Origin: Thermoanaerobaculia bacterium
GTDB lineage: Bacteria; Acidobacteriota; Thermoanaerobaculia; Gp7-AA8
DNA length: 7,152 nucleotides
Direction of reading: 5' to 3'
Assembly (NCBI GenBank): GCA_017883215.1
Contig: JADGOA010000197.1
Coordinates: 1 to 7,152 of the forward strand
Shown here: in pieces, positions 1 through 6,403 of the stretch
Layout: the number at the start of each line of letters is the position of its first letter
Position numbering within the stretch: the stretch's first letter is position 1
Position numbers and translations under genes: made by a program
Notes under the pieces: generated by a model
What the model was told of the DNA's origin: nothing
Seen by the model: only the letters and a program-made list of their open reading frames with translations
The model's database searches: none

Positions 1-126
1 TGTCATTCCGAGCCGGCGGAACCCCGGAGGGGTGAAGCGCGGCGAGGAATCCCCCGCCACCCCGGGAGTGCGGGGGATCCCTCGCTGTCCTTCGCCGCTA
101 CGCGGCTCCGGCAGCTCGGGATGACA
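1..126. repeat. Long imperfect inverted-repeat element (TGTCAT...ATGACA ends)
   Basis: The element opens with TGTCATTCCGAGCC and closes with GGCAGCTCGGGATGACA, so its two halves (about 63 bp each) are inverted copies. By eye about three quarters of positions match along the whole arm. Each arm also carries a small internal hairpin, CCCC-GGA-GGGG on the left and CCGC-TAC-GCGG on the right, and both copies stay self-complementary although the bases differ. No open reading frame is associated. It lies just past the 3' end of the minus-strand transglutaminase gene, where a folded transcript could act as a terminator or mRNA 3'-end stabiliser. It resembles the dispersed palindromic (MITE/REP-like) elements of GC-rich bacteria; family membership is inference. 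TGTCATT recurs at 138-144, perhaps by chance or as a fragment. The element may extend beyond the window edge. Confidence 0.75.
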
Positions 127-178
127 GGCTTGGCGCGTGTCATTAGAAGAGCCTCAAAGGTGACATCACGCCCTCCCC

Positions 179-2137
179 TCAGGTCCGCAACTCGGCCAGG
201 CGGCGGCGGATCGCGGCCACGCGGCTGCTGTCGCGGCGGGTCGAGAATCGCTCCGCCTCGTACATCGCGATGAGCGGCTCGAGCTCGCGCGCTGCGTCGG
301 CGTGGTCGCGCCGCAGGACGTCCAAGGCTTCCTCCATCGTCATGGACGGGCCGACTTCAATGCCGAGGAGGCGAAGGTGGGCGGCGAGAAGATTGAAAAG
401 CGGCTGGCGATGGCGTCGAGCGGCCAGCGCCACGAAAAAGGCCAGCGCGAGCGCAGCCGCGACCAGCGCGACACGGCTCGCCGTCACCGCCGCGGCAGCT
501 GAACGCGCCTGTGCGCGTGCAGCCACCATCGCATCGCGAATCCGTCCGATGGCCGCCGCCGCGAAGGCGATCTGGTCGCCGAGGCCGTAGGTGAGGACGT
601 ATCGATCCCAGAAGTAGTTGACCGAGTCGCCGATCGCCGAGGCGTACATCCGAAAGACGCTGTCCTGGCCGCTGCCAGGACGCATCGACGGCGGCGTCGG
701 GTCGTATGTTTCCCATTTACCGCCGTCCCACACCTCCACCCATGCATGAGCGTCCTCGTTGCGCACGACGAAGTAGCCGGTGAGCGGATTGAGCCGGCCG
801 CCGTAATACCCGCCGACGATGCGCGCAGGAACGTTCAGTGCGGTCATGAGCGTCACCATCCCGGCGGCGAAATATTCGCAGTGGCCGCGGCGCTCGCGCA
901 GCAGAAATTCGTCGGTGGTCATCGTGTGACCGATCTGCTCGGGCTGCGCGACATACCGGAACTTCTGCAGCATGTAGGCCTCGACGGCGGAGGCCTGCTG
1001 AGCCGGATCGGTACGGCTGCCGGCGATATTACGAGCGAGCGCAGCGACTGCCGGAGTGACGGGATACGGGATCACCTGCGGTTTGCGCTCCTTGAGCGGC
1101 AGCGTCTTGCGCGCCATGGAGACGTCGAATGTGAAGATGTCGCGGCCGAGCTGCGAGGTGGCGTAGGAATCGTGGGAGGGACCTTCGATCAGCGTCGGCA
1201 AGCCCGTCACCGCATACGTGCCGACCGGCAGAAACAGCCGGGCATTGCGCGTGGAGCGCTGCTGGACTCGTGCAGCGCGCGTGAAGCCGATCGGCCGAGC
1301 GATGCGGAAAACGCCGCCGTCGGAAATGACGTAACGGAATCCGAGAGGCGTCTGCAGCCACTCGTTGTTGTGGTAGCGGTCGTAGACGGCGCCCCGCAGC
1401 CGGAGCGGCGTGAAGAACGGCACCGCCTCCTGGGCCATCCAGACGCGGGCCACGACGCTGGCGTCGGGAGTGCTGGTGCGCTCGTGGTTGAAATCGATCG
1501 AGTAGCTCAGGCCGGTCGTGGCGTTCGTCAGGGCGCCCGCCATGCCGTGCACGACCGGATTGCGGACGCGGGGGATCACCGGAAAGAGGAGCGCGCCGAG
1601 CAAAGTGGCGCCGCACAGATAGAACGCCGCCGCGCGCCACGAGGGCGCTTCCGCATAGTCCCGTCCGATCGACTGCGCCGTTTCGACGTGGCTGAGGTAC
1701 ATCATCTGCCGGAACATCACGAAGGCGAACGCGATGACGAACAGCACGATGGTGATGTCGGTCGAAGTGGCCACGCTGGCGACGAAGATCAGAGCTGCCG
1801 TCAGCAGCCGCTGAGCGCGGTTGTTCCGCTGCATTCCGTCGATCGGCTGGTACAGCGAGATGAATAGCACCAGGTGCGTCGATGCCGCGATGGCGCTGCG
1901 CGAGATGACCGCCGCGTCGACGAAGTAGAACAGGACGTAAGCGATACCGATGGCGTGCATCAGCGAAGGCGGCACGATGTCGGGACCTTTCCCAGTGGCG
2001 ACCCGAAAGATCATCGCGGCCAGCACCGCGTGAAACACGACGAGCGGCACGAAGCCGACCGCGCCGGTGAAGTACAGCGGCACGGCCGCAAAGCCGGTCA
2101 TCAGCAGGAGCTCGATGTCACGCGCTCGCGGATTCAT
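179..2137 (-). CDS. TgpA-like membrane transglutaminase (DUF3488 / transglutaminase core / DUF4129-like tail)
   Basis: A 652-aa inner-membrane protein with a transglutaminase-like (papain-fold) domain facing the periplasm or cell exterior. Residues about 9-188 hold roughly six hydrophobic segments, as in the TgpA N-terminal region. The transglutaminase core lies at about 377-480 with a complete catalytic triad: Cys420 in RRGHCEYFAAG, His464 in DAHAWVEVW and Asp479 in YDPTP. A further membrane segment at about 556-572 is followed by a soluble tail resembling DUF4129. The start was set at the ATG ending at 2137 because CGGAGGG sits just before it. The longer frame to 2224 adds 29 residues that only shadow the upstream gene. 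The start overlaps the end of the DUF58 gene by 20 bp, implying translational coupling as the last gene of a moxR-DUF58-transglutaminase operon. The physiological substrate is unknown, and family members could be transamidases or peptidases. The domain assignment is firm, the role is not. Confidence 0.93.
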   Translation of the reverse strand: MNPRARDIELLLMTGFAAVPLYFTGAVGFVPLVVFHAVLAAMIFRVATGKGPDIVPPSLMHAIGIAYVLFYFVDAAVISRSAIAASTHLVLFISLYQPIDGMQRNNRAQRLLTAALIFVASVATSTDITIVLFVIAFAFVMFRQMMYLSHVETAQSIGRDYAEAPSWRAAAFYLCGATLLGALLFPVIPRVRNPVVHGMAGALTNATTGLSYSIDFNHERTSTPDASVVARVWMAQEAVPFFTPLRLRGAVYDRYHNNEWLQTPLGFRYVISDGGVFRIARPIGFTRAARVQQRSTRNARLFLPVGTYAVTGLPTLIEGPSHDSYATSQLGRDIFTFDVSMARKTLPLKERKPQVIPYPVTPAVAALARNIAGSRTDPAQQASAVEAYMLQKFRYVAQPEQIGHTMTTDEFLLRERRGHCEYFAAGMVTLMTALNVPARIVGGYYGGRLNPLTGYFVVRNEDAHAWVEVWDGGKWETYDPTPPSMRPGSGQDSVFRMYASAIGDSVNYFWDRYVLTYGLGDQIAFAAAAIGRIRDAMVAARAQARSAAAAVTASRVALVAAALALAFFVALAARRHRQPLFNLLAAHLRLLGIEVGPSMTMEEALDVLRRDHADAARELEPLIAMYEAERFSTRRDSSRVAAIRRRLAELRT

Positions 2138-3125
2138 AGTCCCTCCGGAGCGAGAAGAGAACGGTGTCGCGATCGAGATTCTGAAAGACCGGCTCGTACA
2201 CGGGATCCAGCAGCGCCAGGGCACGGAAGAGCGAACTGCCGCCCTGCGACTCTCCGGCCACCAGGGTGACGCGCGGCAGCGACAGGACCAGGTTCAGATC
2301 GCGGCGCAGGGCGTGAAACAGAAACGTCGCTGCAGCGCTGACCATCTCTTCGAATTCGTCACTGCTTGCCGTGGGCGGCTTGAATGGATCGACGGCCACG
2401 TGAACCGCGCGAGCCGCCTCGAGATCGGTCTGCTTCATGATCCACCGCCCCATGCTGGCCGACTTCTTCCAGTAGACGTGGCGCAGCGAGTCGCCGCGGA
2501 CGTATTCGCGGAACGAGTGGATCTCGGTGCCCGGCCCGGGTCGATTCGCGCTGAGCTGCTCGCCGATCACCGGCCGGAACCGTTCGCGGGACTCCTCTTC
2601 AGCCAGCAGCCGGGGAAAGACGATCAGCTCGCCGGTCATTCGCGCGCGCCGCTTTTTCAGGAAGAAGCCGAAGGGATAGCGCGTGTACAGATCGACGCTC
2701 TTCAGCTCCACGATCCCTCGCCTCCGAAAGAGAAACGCCGCTGCTACGTCGATGGTCGCACCTTTCTCGATTACCGGAACGAGCAGCGGTTGCGAGAGGT
2801 CGTCCGACGTGATCACGACATCCCGTACGTTCCACATCCGGGAGCTGTTCGTCACGCGCAGCAGCGCATTGACCGGTCTGCCCGCCCACGCCTGATCCGT
2901 CCCGCGGAGCTCGATCGACAGATGCGAGAGTCCCCCTTTGGAGGCCACGCCTGAGAGCAGGAGGCACCCGAGCATGAACGTCAGGGCGATGTAAAGCGCG
3001 TTGTTCCCCGTGTTCAACGCGGCGAAGCCGATGACGATCGTGAAGATCACGTACGTCGTGCCGATCCGCGTCAGGCGGACCACGCCGTTGAAAGCGAATG
3101 CCGGAGCGTTGGTTGGGCTCTGCAT
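2118..3125 (-). CDS. DUF58 domain protein, partner of MoxR ATPase
   Basis: A 335-aa protein with two membrane segments near the N-terminus (about residues 21-37 and 43-60) followed by a soluble region. The DUF58 signature is at about 200-222: TEIHSFREYVRGDSLRHVYW followed by KKSA. DUF58 proteins are often related to von Willebrand factor A folds. Here the strand VHVAVDPF (241-248) could be the vWA-like first strand, but the DxSxS metal-site motif is absent, so a metal-binding MIDAS is unlikely. The gene sits between moxR and a transglutaminase, the classic arrangement, which suggests that MoxR acts on this protein or on a complex containing it at the membrane. No clear Shine-Dalgarno precedes the ATG, and the base of a large hairpin lies only 6 bases upstream. 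Its end overlaps the transglutaminase start. Biochemical function is unknown for the family. Confidence 0.92.
   Translation of the reverse strand: MQSPTNAPAFAFNGVVRLTRIGTTYVIFTIVIGFAALNTGNNALYIALTFMLGCLLLSGVASKGGLSHLSIELRGTDQAWAGRPVNALLRVTNSSRMWNVRDVVITSDDLSQPLLVPVIEKGATIDVAAAFLFRRRGIVELKSVDLYTRYPFGFFLKKRRARMTGELIVFPRLLAEEESRERFRPVIGEQLSANRPGPGTEIHSFREYVRGDSLRHVYWKKSASMGRWIMKQTDLEAARAVHVAVDPFKPPTASSDEFEEMVSAAATFLFHALRRDLNLVLSLPRVTLVAGESQGGSSLFRALALLDPVYEPVFQNLDRDTVLFSLRRDYESASA
2141..2146 (-). promoter_or_regulatory. Ribosome binding site of the transglutaminase gene
   Basis: On the minus strand the sequence reads GGAGGG-ACT-ATG, a strong Shine-Dalgarno match inside the 3' end of the DUF58 coding region. 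It decides the start at 2137 over the upstream in-frame ATG at 2224, and it supports re-initiation by ribosomes finishing the overlapping gene. Confidence 0.8.
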
Positions 3126-3131
3126 GGAACT

Positions 3132-3215
3132 GGTTACGAGGTTACGAGGTTACGAGGTTCCGGGGTGGCGCAGCGCGCTTAAACAACCACCTCGTGACCT
3201 CGTAACCTCGTGACC
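3132..3215. repeat. Hairpin made of 8-bp tandem repeats in the moxR-DUF58 gap
   Basis: Three perfect direct copies of GGTTACGA occupy 3132-3155, with a degenerate fourth after them. The opposite arm at 3192-3215 is TCGTGACC, TCGTAACC, TCGTGACC. The arms pair over 27 positions (3132-3158 with 3189-3215) around a loop of about 30 bases. In the minus-strand operon mRNA two of those positions are C-A mismatches; in a plus-strand transcript they would be G-U pairs. The structure fills nearly all of the 94-bp space between the moxR stop and the DUF58 start. It could protect the moxR mRNA end, partly terminate transcription, or limit initiation at DUF58. These roles are inference. Confidence 0.85.
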
Positions 3216-3219
3216 CGCA

Positions 3220-4188
3220 TCATCGCGGAACCGCGATCTCACTCACAATCCGTTGAATGAACCGCATCTCCGGCGAGCTGTCGCCGCGCATCAGCCGCCG
3301 CTCCTTCATCAGGATGCGATGCGAGAGCGCCGGACCGGCCAGGCGCTTGATGTCCTCGGGGATGACGAAGTCGCGCCCCTGCACCATCGCCAGCGCCTGG
3401 CACGCCTTGAAGTAGACCAGCGCACCGCGCGTCGAGACGCCGAGGGCGACCTCCGGGTGTGTGCGCGTGGTCTGGACGATCGTCATCAGGTATTCGAGCA
3501 GAGCGTCGTTGACGTGAATCTCGGCAACCTGTTCCTGCAGGTCGCGCACCTCGTCCTCACTCAGCACCGGCTCGAGATGCTCGAGCGCCACCTGCGCACC
3601 GCCCGCGCGAAGCAGCTGTTTCTCGTCACCGGCATTCGGATAGCCGATGGTCAACTTCAGCAGGAACCGATCGAGCTGTGATTCGGGAAGCGGATACGTG
3701 CCGACGTGCTCGACCGGATTCTGCGTTGCGATCACGAGGAACGGATCAGGGAGCGGCAGCCGCCGCTTCTCGATCGTGATCATTCCTTCGCTCATCGCCT
3801 CCAGGAGCGCCGACTGCGACTTCGGCGTGGCCCGGTTGATCTCGTCCGCAAGCAGGACATTGGTGAAAATCGGACCGGAGACGAACTCGAACTCCTGCTG
3901 CTCCTGGTTGAAGATGGTCACGCCGACGATGTCCGCCGGCAGCAGGTCACTGGTGAACTGAATGCGCTGGAATCCCAGTGAGAGCGACCGCGCCAGCGCG
4001 TGCGCCAGAGTCGTCTTTCCGACGCCGGGAACGTCCTCGAGCAGGATGTGCCCCTTCGCGAGCATCGCCGCGATGCAGAACTGGACGACCTCCGGCTTCC
4101 CGCGGATGACTTTTTCGACGTTCGCCTGCAGTGCGGCAATCTTATCGAGCGAGCGGCGAGGCTTCAGAGCAACAGGTTCACTTGTCAT
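3220..4188 (-). CDS. MoxR-family AAA+ ATPase
   Basis: A 322-aa cytoplasmic AAA+ ATPase of the MoxR group (AAA_3 plus lid domain), full length for the family. Visible motifs: Walker A PGVGKTT (54-60), Walker B LLADEINRA (112-120, acidic pair D115-E116), sensor 1 IATQNP (153-158), the conserved SQLDRF (170-175) with a likely arginine finger at R174, and sensor 2 in GVSTRGALVYFKA (250-262, R254). MoxR proteins use ATP hydrolysis to remodel or help assemble partner proteins, typically vWA- or DUF58-type partners encoded next door. Here the next genes are DUF58 and a membrane transglutaminase. A TGA stop lies two codons upstream of the ATG, so translation cannot start earlier. Only a weak, distant AGGAAGG precedes the start. 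It is the first gene of the operon. Its specific substrate cannot be read from sequence. Confidence 0.96.
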   Translation of the reverse strand: MTSEPVALKPRRSLDKIAALQANVEKVIRGKPEVVQFCIAAMLAKGHILLEDVPGVGKTTLAHALARSLSLGFQRIQFTSDLLPADIVGVTIFNQEQQEFEFVSGPIFTNVLLADEINRATPKSQSALLEAMSEGMITIEKRRLPLPDPFLVIATQNPVEHVGTYPLPESQLDRFLLKLTIGYPNAGDEKQLLRAGGAQVALEHLEPVLSEDEVRDLQEQVAEIHVNDALLEYLMTIVQTTRTHPEVALGVSTRGALVYFKACQALAMVQGRDFVIPEDIKRLAGPALSHRILMKERRLMRGDSSPEMRFIQRIVSEIAVPR

Positions 4189-4204
4189 GTGTCACGACCC
4201 GACC

Positions 4205-4233
4205 TTCCTAAACGAAAAGCGTGCCCGGTTCAA
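4205..4233 (-). promoter_or_regulatory. Candidate promoter of the moxR operon
   Basis: On the minus strand, TTGAAC (4233-4228) and TAGGAA (4210-4205) are separated by 17 bases, a sigma70-like spacing upstream of moxR. The -10 match is poor and overlaps the only purine-rich ribosome-binding candidate, so this is weak. Two short adjacent dyads, GCAAC-C-GTTGC (4239-4249) and TCGA-TTC-TCGA (4250-4260), lie just upstream of it and could be a regulator site. Confidence 0.2.
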
Positions 4234-4274
4234 CAGCCGCAACCGTTGCTCGATTCTCGAACCGACCGCCACCT

Positions 4275-4314
4275 GGTCGCTAGGTCGCCAGGTGACCCGG
4301 TGACCTGGTGACCA
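4275..4314. repeat. Five 8-bp tandem repeats, GGT(C/G)(G/A)C-type
   Basis: Five consecutive 8-bp units start at 4275, 4283, 4291, 4299 and 4307: GGTCGCTA, GGTCGCCA, GGTGACCC, GGTGACCT and GGTGACCA. The last three share GGTGACC, an odd-length dyad. The unit length and the GGT-N-AC core resemble the repeats in the moxR-DUF58 gap, suggesting one family of short intergenic repeats. The array lies between the ETF-QO terminator and the moxR operon. No function can be assigned. Confidence 0.8.
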
Positions 4315-4326
4315 TCCGGGGTCCGA

Positions 4327-4361
4327 AACCAGAACGGCGGGATCGCCCCGCCGTTCTGGTT
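4327..4361 (-). terminator. Terminator hairpin of the ETF-QO gene
   Basis: AACCAGAACGGCGGG (4327-4341) and its exact complement (4347-4361) form a 15-bp perfect stem with a 5-base loop. On the minus strand the stem begins within the TAA stop codon of ETF-QO and is followed by only TTTC, so the uridine tract is short. A stem this strong and well placed most likely ends ETF-QO transcription and insulates the downstream moxR operon. The weak U-tract leaves the mechanism open. Confidence 0.75.
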
Positions 4362-6063
4362 ACATCTTCTTGTAGTTCGGTCCTCCGCCACCCTCGGGCG
4401 GGACCCAGGTGATCACCTGGTACGGGTCCATGATGTCGCACGTCTTGCAGTGGTAACAGTTCGTGAAATTGAGGAACGGCACCTTGCCGCGGCCGTCGGC
4501 CGTCGGCTGCGGGTCATAGACGTTGGCGGGACAGAAGTGGAAGCACGGATTGCCGTACTCCTCCGTGCATCGCGTGATGCAGACCTCGGTGTCGAGGATC
4601 AGCAGGTGCGCCGGCTGATTCTCTTCGTGCAGGACCCCGCCGTTGTAGACATCCGTCACCTTGTCGAACGTGTAGCTGTTGTCGAACTTGATTTTCTCCG
4701 GCGGATGCGGGTGCTCGCTGCTGAAGTACCGCTGGATCCGCTCCATCCGCTCGTGGCCCGCGTGCCCTTCGAGGCGGTTCGAAAGCCCGTAGCCGCGACC
4801 GCCGGTGATCATCCCCAGACCGGCGTTGAGCATGCCGGCGATCTGCCCGTTTTCGAAGGCCTGGTGAAAATTGCGCTGCGACCAGAGCTCCGTCTTCGCC
4901 CATGAGCTCTCGAATCGTGCGTTGTACTCCTGCAGCTGGGCGGCGGAGAAGTCGTTCTTCAGCATCGCCTGCAGCGCGGTTTCCGCGGCCAGCATGCCGG
5001 ACTTGATGGCGAGGTGAATGCCTTTGAGGCGTGCGCCGTTCAGGTATCCGGCGGAATCGCCGAGGATCATGAAGCCGTCGCCGTACATGCGTGGCATCGA
5101 GAAATAACCGCCTTCGGGGATAGCCTTCGCGCCGGCGCCGATCATCTTTCCGCCCTGCAGCAGCTCGCGAACCGCGGGATGTAGCTTGTACCGCTGGAAC
5201 TCGTGGTGCGGGTCGATGGTCGGATTCTTGTAGTCGAGACCGACCACCAGGCCGATGTCGACGACCCGATCCTTCATGCCGTACATGAAACCGCCGCCGA
5301 ACGTGTTCGCGTCGAGCGGCCAGCCCATCGTGTGGACCACCGTGCCGGGTGCGAAGCGGTCGTCGGGCAGCTGCCAGAGCTCTTTCACCCCGACCGAATA
5401 GACCTGCGGATTTTTACCGGCGTAAAGATCGAACAGGCCGGCGAGCTGTTTCGTCAGAGTGCCGCGCGGCCCTTCGGCGAGAATCGTGATCTTGGCGCGG
5501 ATGTCGACGCCCGGCTCGAAGTTCGCTTTCGGCTGCCCGCTCTTGTCGATCCCTTTGTCGCCCGTGCGCACGCCGACCACGCGGCCGTCCTCGACGAGGA
5601 CGCGCGAAGCGGCGAACTCGGGAAAGATGTCGATCCCCATCCCGCCGATGACGCCGCCGAGCCAGCGGGTGATTTCCGCAAGCGAAACGACGTAGTTGCC
5701 TTCGTTCTGGAGAGGTGCCGGGAGGATCGGAGCGGCGATCTTCTTCTTTTCGAGGAGATACCAGAAGGCGTCGTGTCCGACTTTCCCTTCGACCGGGAAC
5801 CCGCGCTCGAGCCAGTCGGGCATCAACTCCGCGATGCCGCGCGGATCCATGACGGCGCCGGAGAGACCATGCGCGCCGATCTCTTTTCCCTTTTCGAGAA
5901 CAGCGATCGAAAGCGGCTCGATCTGCTTGCCGGGATTCGAGGCGTTATGTGCCTCGACGAGCTTGACCAGCTGGTACGCCGCGGCGAGACCGGCCGGCCC
6001 GGCCCCGACGATGACCACATCGACCTCGAGCGCCTCGCGCTCGACGCCGGGAAGTTCTGCCAT
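4360..6063 (-). CDS. Electron transfer flavoprotein-ubiquinone oxidoreductase (ETF-QO)
   Basis: A 567-aa membrane-associated FAD and [4Fe-4S] enzyme that takes electrons from reduced ETF and passes them to the quinone pool, linking acyl-CoA and amino-acid dehydrogenation to respiration. The N-terminal dinucleotide motif is VDVVIVGAGPAGLAAAY (14-30). The later FAD motif GDSAGYLNGARLKGIHLAIK is at 335-354. The C-terminal ferredoxin-like domain has FCPANVY (C511) and NCYHCKTCDIMDP (C536, C539, C542), the four expected cluster ligands, and ends with the family hallmark WVPPEGGGGPNY. Length and domain order match the family. Three additional cysteines (C495, C499, C507) precede C511. The start ATG has AAGGAG eight bases upstream. 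The gene appears monocistronic: a strong hairpin follows the stop, and the upstream side is an intergenic region with a divergent transposase. No ETF alpha or beta genes are in view. A fixC-type flavoprotein is less likely because the cluster domain is fused here. Confidence 0.96.
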   Translation of the reverse strand: MAELPGVEREALEVDVVIVGAGPAGLAAAYQLVKLVEAHNASNPGKQIEPLSIAVLEKGKEIGAHGLSGAVMDPRGIAELMPDWLERGFPVEGKVGHDAFWYLLEKKKIAAPILPAPLQNEGNYVVSLAEITRWLGGVIGGMGIDIFPEFAASRVLVEDGRVVGVRTGDKGIDKSGQPKANFEPGVDIRAKITILAEGPRGTLTKQLAGLFDLYAGKNPQVYSVGVKELWQLPDDRFAPGTVVHTMGWPLDANTFGGGFMYGMKDRVVDIGLVVGLDYKNPTIDPHHEFQRYKLHPAVRELLQGGKMIGAGAKAIPEGGYFSMPRMYGDGFMILGDSAGYLNGARLKGIHLAIKSGMLAAETALQAMLKNDFSAAQLQEYNARFESSWAKTELWSQRNFHQAFENGQIAGMLNAGLGMITGGRGYGLSNRLEGHAGHERMERIQRYFSSEHPHPPEKIKFDNSYTFDKVTDVYNGGVLHEENQPAHLLILDTEVCITRCTEEYGNPCFHFCPANVYDPQPTADGRGKVPFLNFTNCYHCKTCDIMDPYQVITWVPPEGGGGPNYKKM

Positions 6064-6071
6064 GAGTTGCG

Positions 6072-6077
6072 CTCCTT
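6072..6077 (-). promoter_or_regulatory. Ribosome binding site of ETF-QO
   Basis: AAGGAG on the minus strand, eight bases before the ATG that ends at 6063. It supports that start codon. Confidence 0.8.
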
Positions 6078-6125
6078 CGGATCAGCAGTGGATCGCGCCC
6101 GGGGGCCGGTGCGACACGACCGAGC

Positions 6126-6131
6126 ATTCTA
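6126..6131 (-). promoter_or_regulatory. Possible -10 element for ETF-QO
   Basis: The minus strand reads TATAGAAT here, including TAGAAT (5 of 6 to TATAAT), an AT-rich patch in GC-rich surroundings about 60 bases before the ETF-QO start. No convincing -35 lies at the usual distance, so this is only a candidate. Confidence 0.25.
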
Positions 6132-6176
6132 TATGACGAGATTCTGCGGCCGGGGAGTCCAATCACCCACATCCCA

Positions 6177-6201
6177 GTGGAGAGCGCACATTTTGTCCGC
6201 G
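6177..6201 (+). repeat. Decayed REP half-element
   Basis: GTGGAGAGCG followed by CACATTTTGTCCGCG matches the GTGG foot and first hairpin of the intact REPs nearby. The loop is shortened and one stem pair is broken (C opposite C). The second hairpin is missing. It looks like an old, degenerating copy. Confidence 0.75.
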
Positions 6202-6209
6202 CGGCGCCT

Positions 6210-6261
6210 GTGGAGAGCGGACATTCTTGTCCGCGGCGGCCGGACATTCCTGTCCGGCCGC
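6210..6261 (+). repeat. REP double hairpin, left of RAYT, plus orientation
   Basis: A 52-bp unit. GTGGAGA (6210-6216) is the foot. Hairpin 1 is GCGGACA-TTCT-TGTCCGC (6217-6234) and, after one linker base, hairpin 2 has an 11-bp stem and TTCC loop (6236-6261, outer stem GCGGCC/GGCCGC). Both hairpins share the core GGACA-TTCY-TGTCC. The GTGG foot fits the GT(A/G)G tetranucleotide next to REP hairpins that RAYT enzymes recognise. Hairpin 2 is identical to the one at 7068-7093. Confidence 0.92.
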
Positions 6262-6327
6262 TCAAGCCGGCACCGTCAGCGCCTCGCGAGCCCCTTACCT
6301 GTCAAGGTTCCTGAAACTCCCACCCAA

Positions 6328-6379
6328 GCCGTCGGACAAGAATGTCCGACGGCCGCGGACAGGAATGTCCGCTCTCCAC
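6328..6379 (-). repeat. REP double hairpin, left of RAYT, minus orientation
   Basis: This is the inverted partner of the unit at 6210-6261, together a BIME-like pair. On the minus strand it reads GTGGAGA, hairpin 1 (6355-6372, loop TTCC), one linker base, then hairpin 2 (6328-6353) with outer stem GCCGTC/GACGGC and loop TTCT. The hairpin 2 stem differs from that of its plus-oriented partner at paired positions, so folding is retained. Hairpin 2 is identical to 7126-7151. Confidence 0.92.
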
Positions 6380-6383
6380 CGTG

Positions 6384-6400
6384 GCCGAGGTATCCTCGGC
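6384..6400 (+). promoter_or_regulatory. Small hairpin at the RAYT translation start
   Basis: GCCGAGG-TAT-CCTCGGC is a perfect 7-bp stem with a 3-base loop, ending three bases before the RAYT ATG. It contains GAGG, the only Shine-Dalgarno-like bases nearby, which would be hidden when folded. This may keep transposase translation low; the function is inferred. Confidence 0.45.
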
Positions 6401-6403
6401 CCG

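Larger units (their letters stand above)
6064..6403. other. 340-bp intergenic region between divergent ETF-QO and RAYT genes
   Basis: About the first 110 bases serve as the 5' leader of ETF-QO, with its ribosome site and a possible -10. From 6177 onward the region is mostly REP palindromes: a decayed copy, a plus-oriented intact copy, a 66-bp spacer (6262-6327) in which I see no structure, and a minus-oriented intact copy. A small hairpin then abuts the RAYT start. Open frames crossing this region are artefacts of the repeats. Confidence 0.8.

Noticed and set aside
746..1867. A 373-codon plus-strand open frame opposite the transglutaminase gene
   Set aside because: It has no recognisable domain and covers the complete transglutaminase core on the other strand; it is a GC-driven shadow.
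2138..2224. 29-residue upstream extension of the transglutaminase
   Set aside because: It lies within DUF58 coding sequence, has no membrane or domain character, and a strong ribosome site marks the start at 2137.
4275..4314. Transcription-factor operator array or iteron origin
   Set aside because: The 8-bp period, small size and lack of any nearby replication or regulator gene give no support beyond a short tandem repeat.
6177..6379. CRISPR array, suggested by repeated hairpins in the intergenic region
   Set aside because: Copies are in inverted orientation, spacers are few and unequal, and a RAYT gene with matching REPs explains them.
6227..6403. N-terminal extension of the RAYT gene by 59 residues
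   Set aside because: The extension is a translation of REP palindromes and spacer. The family homology begins at the ATG at 6404.
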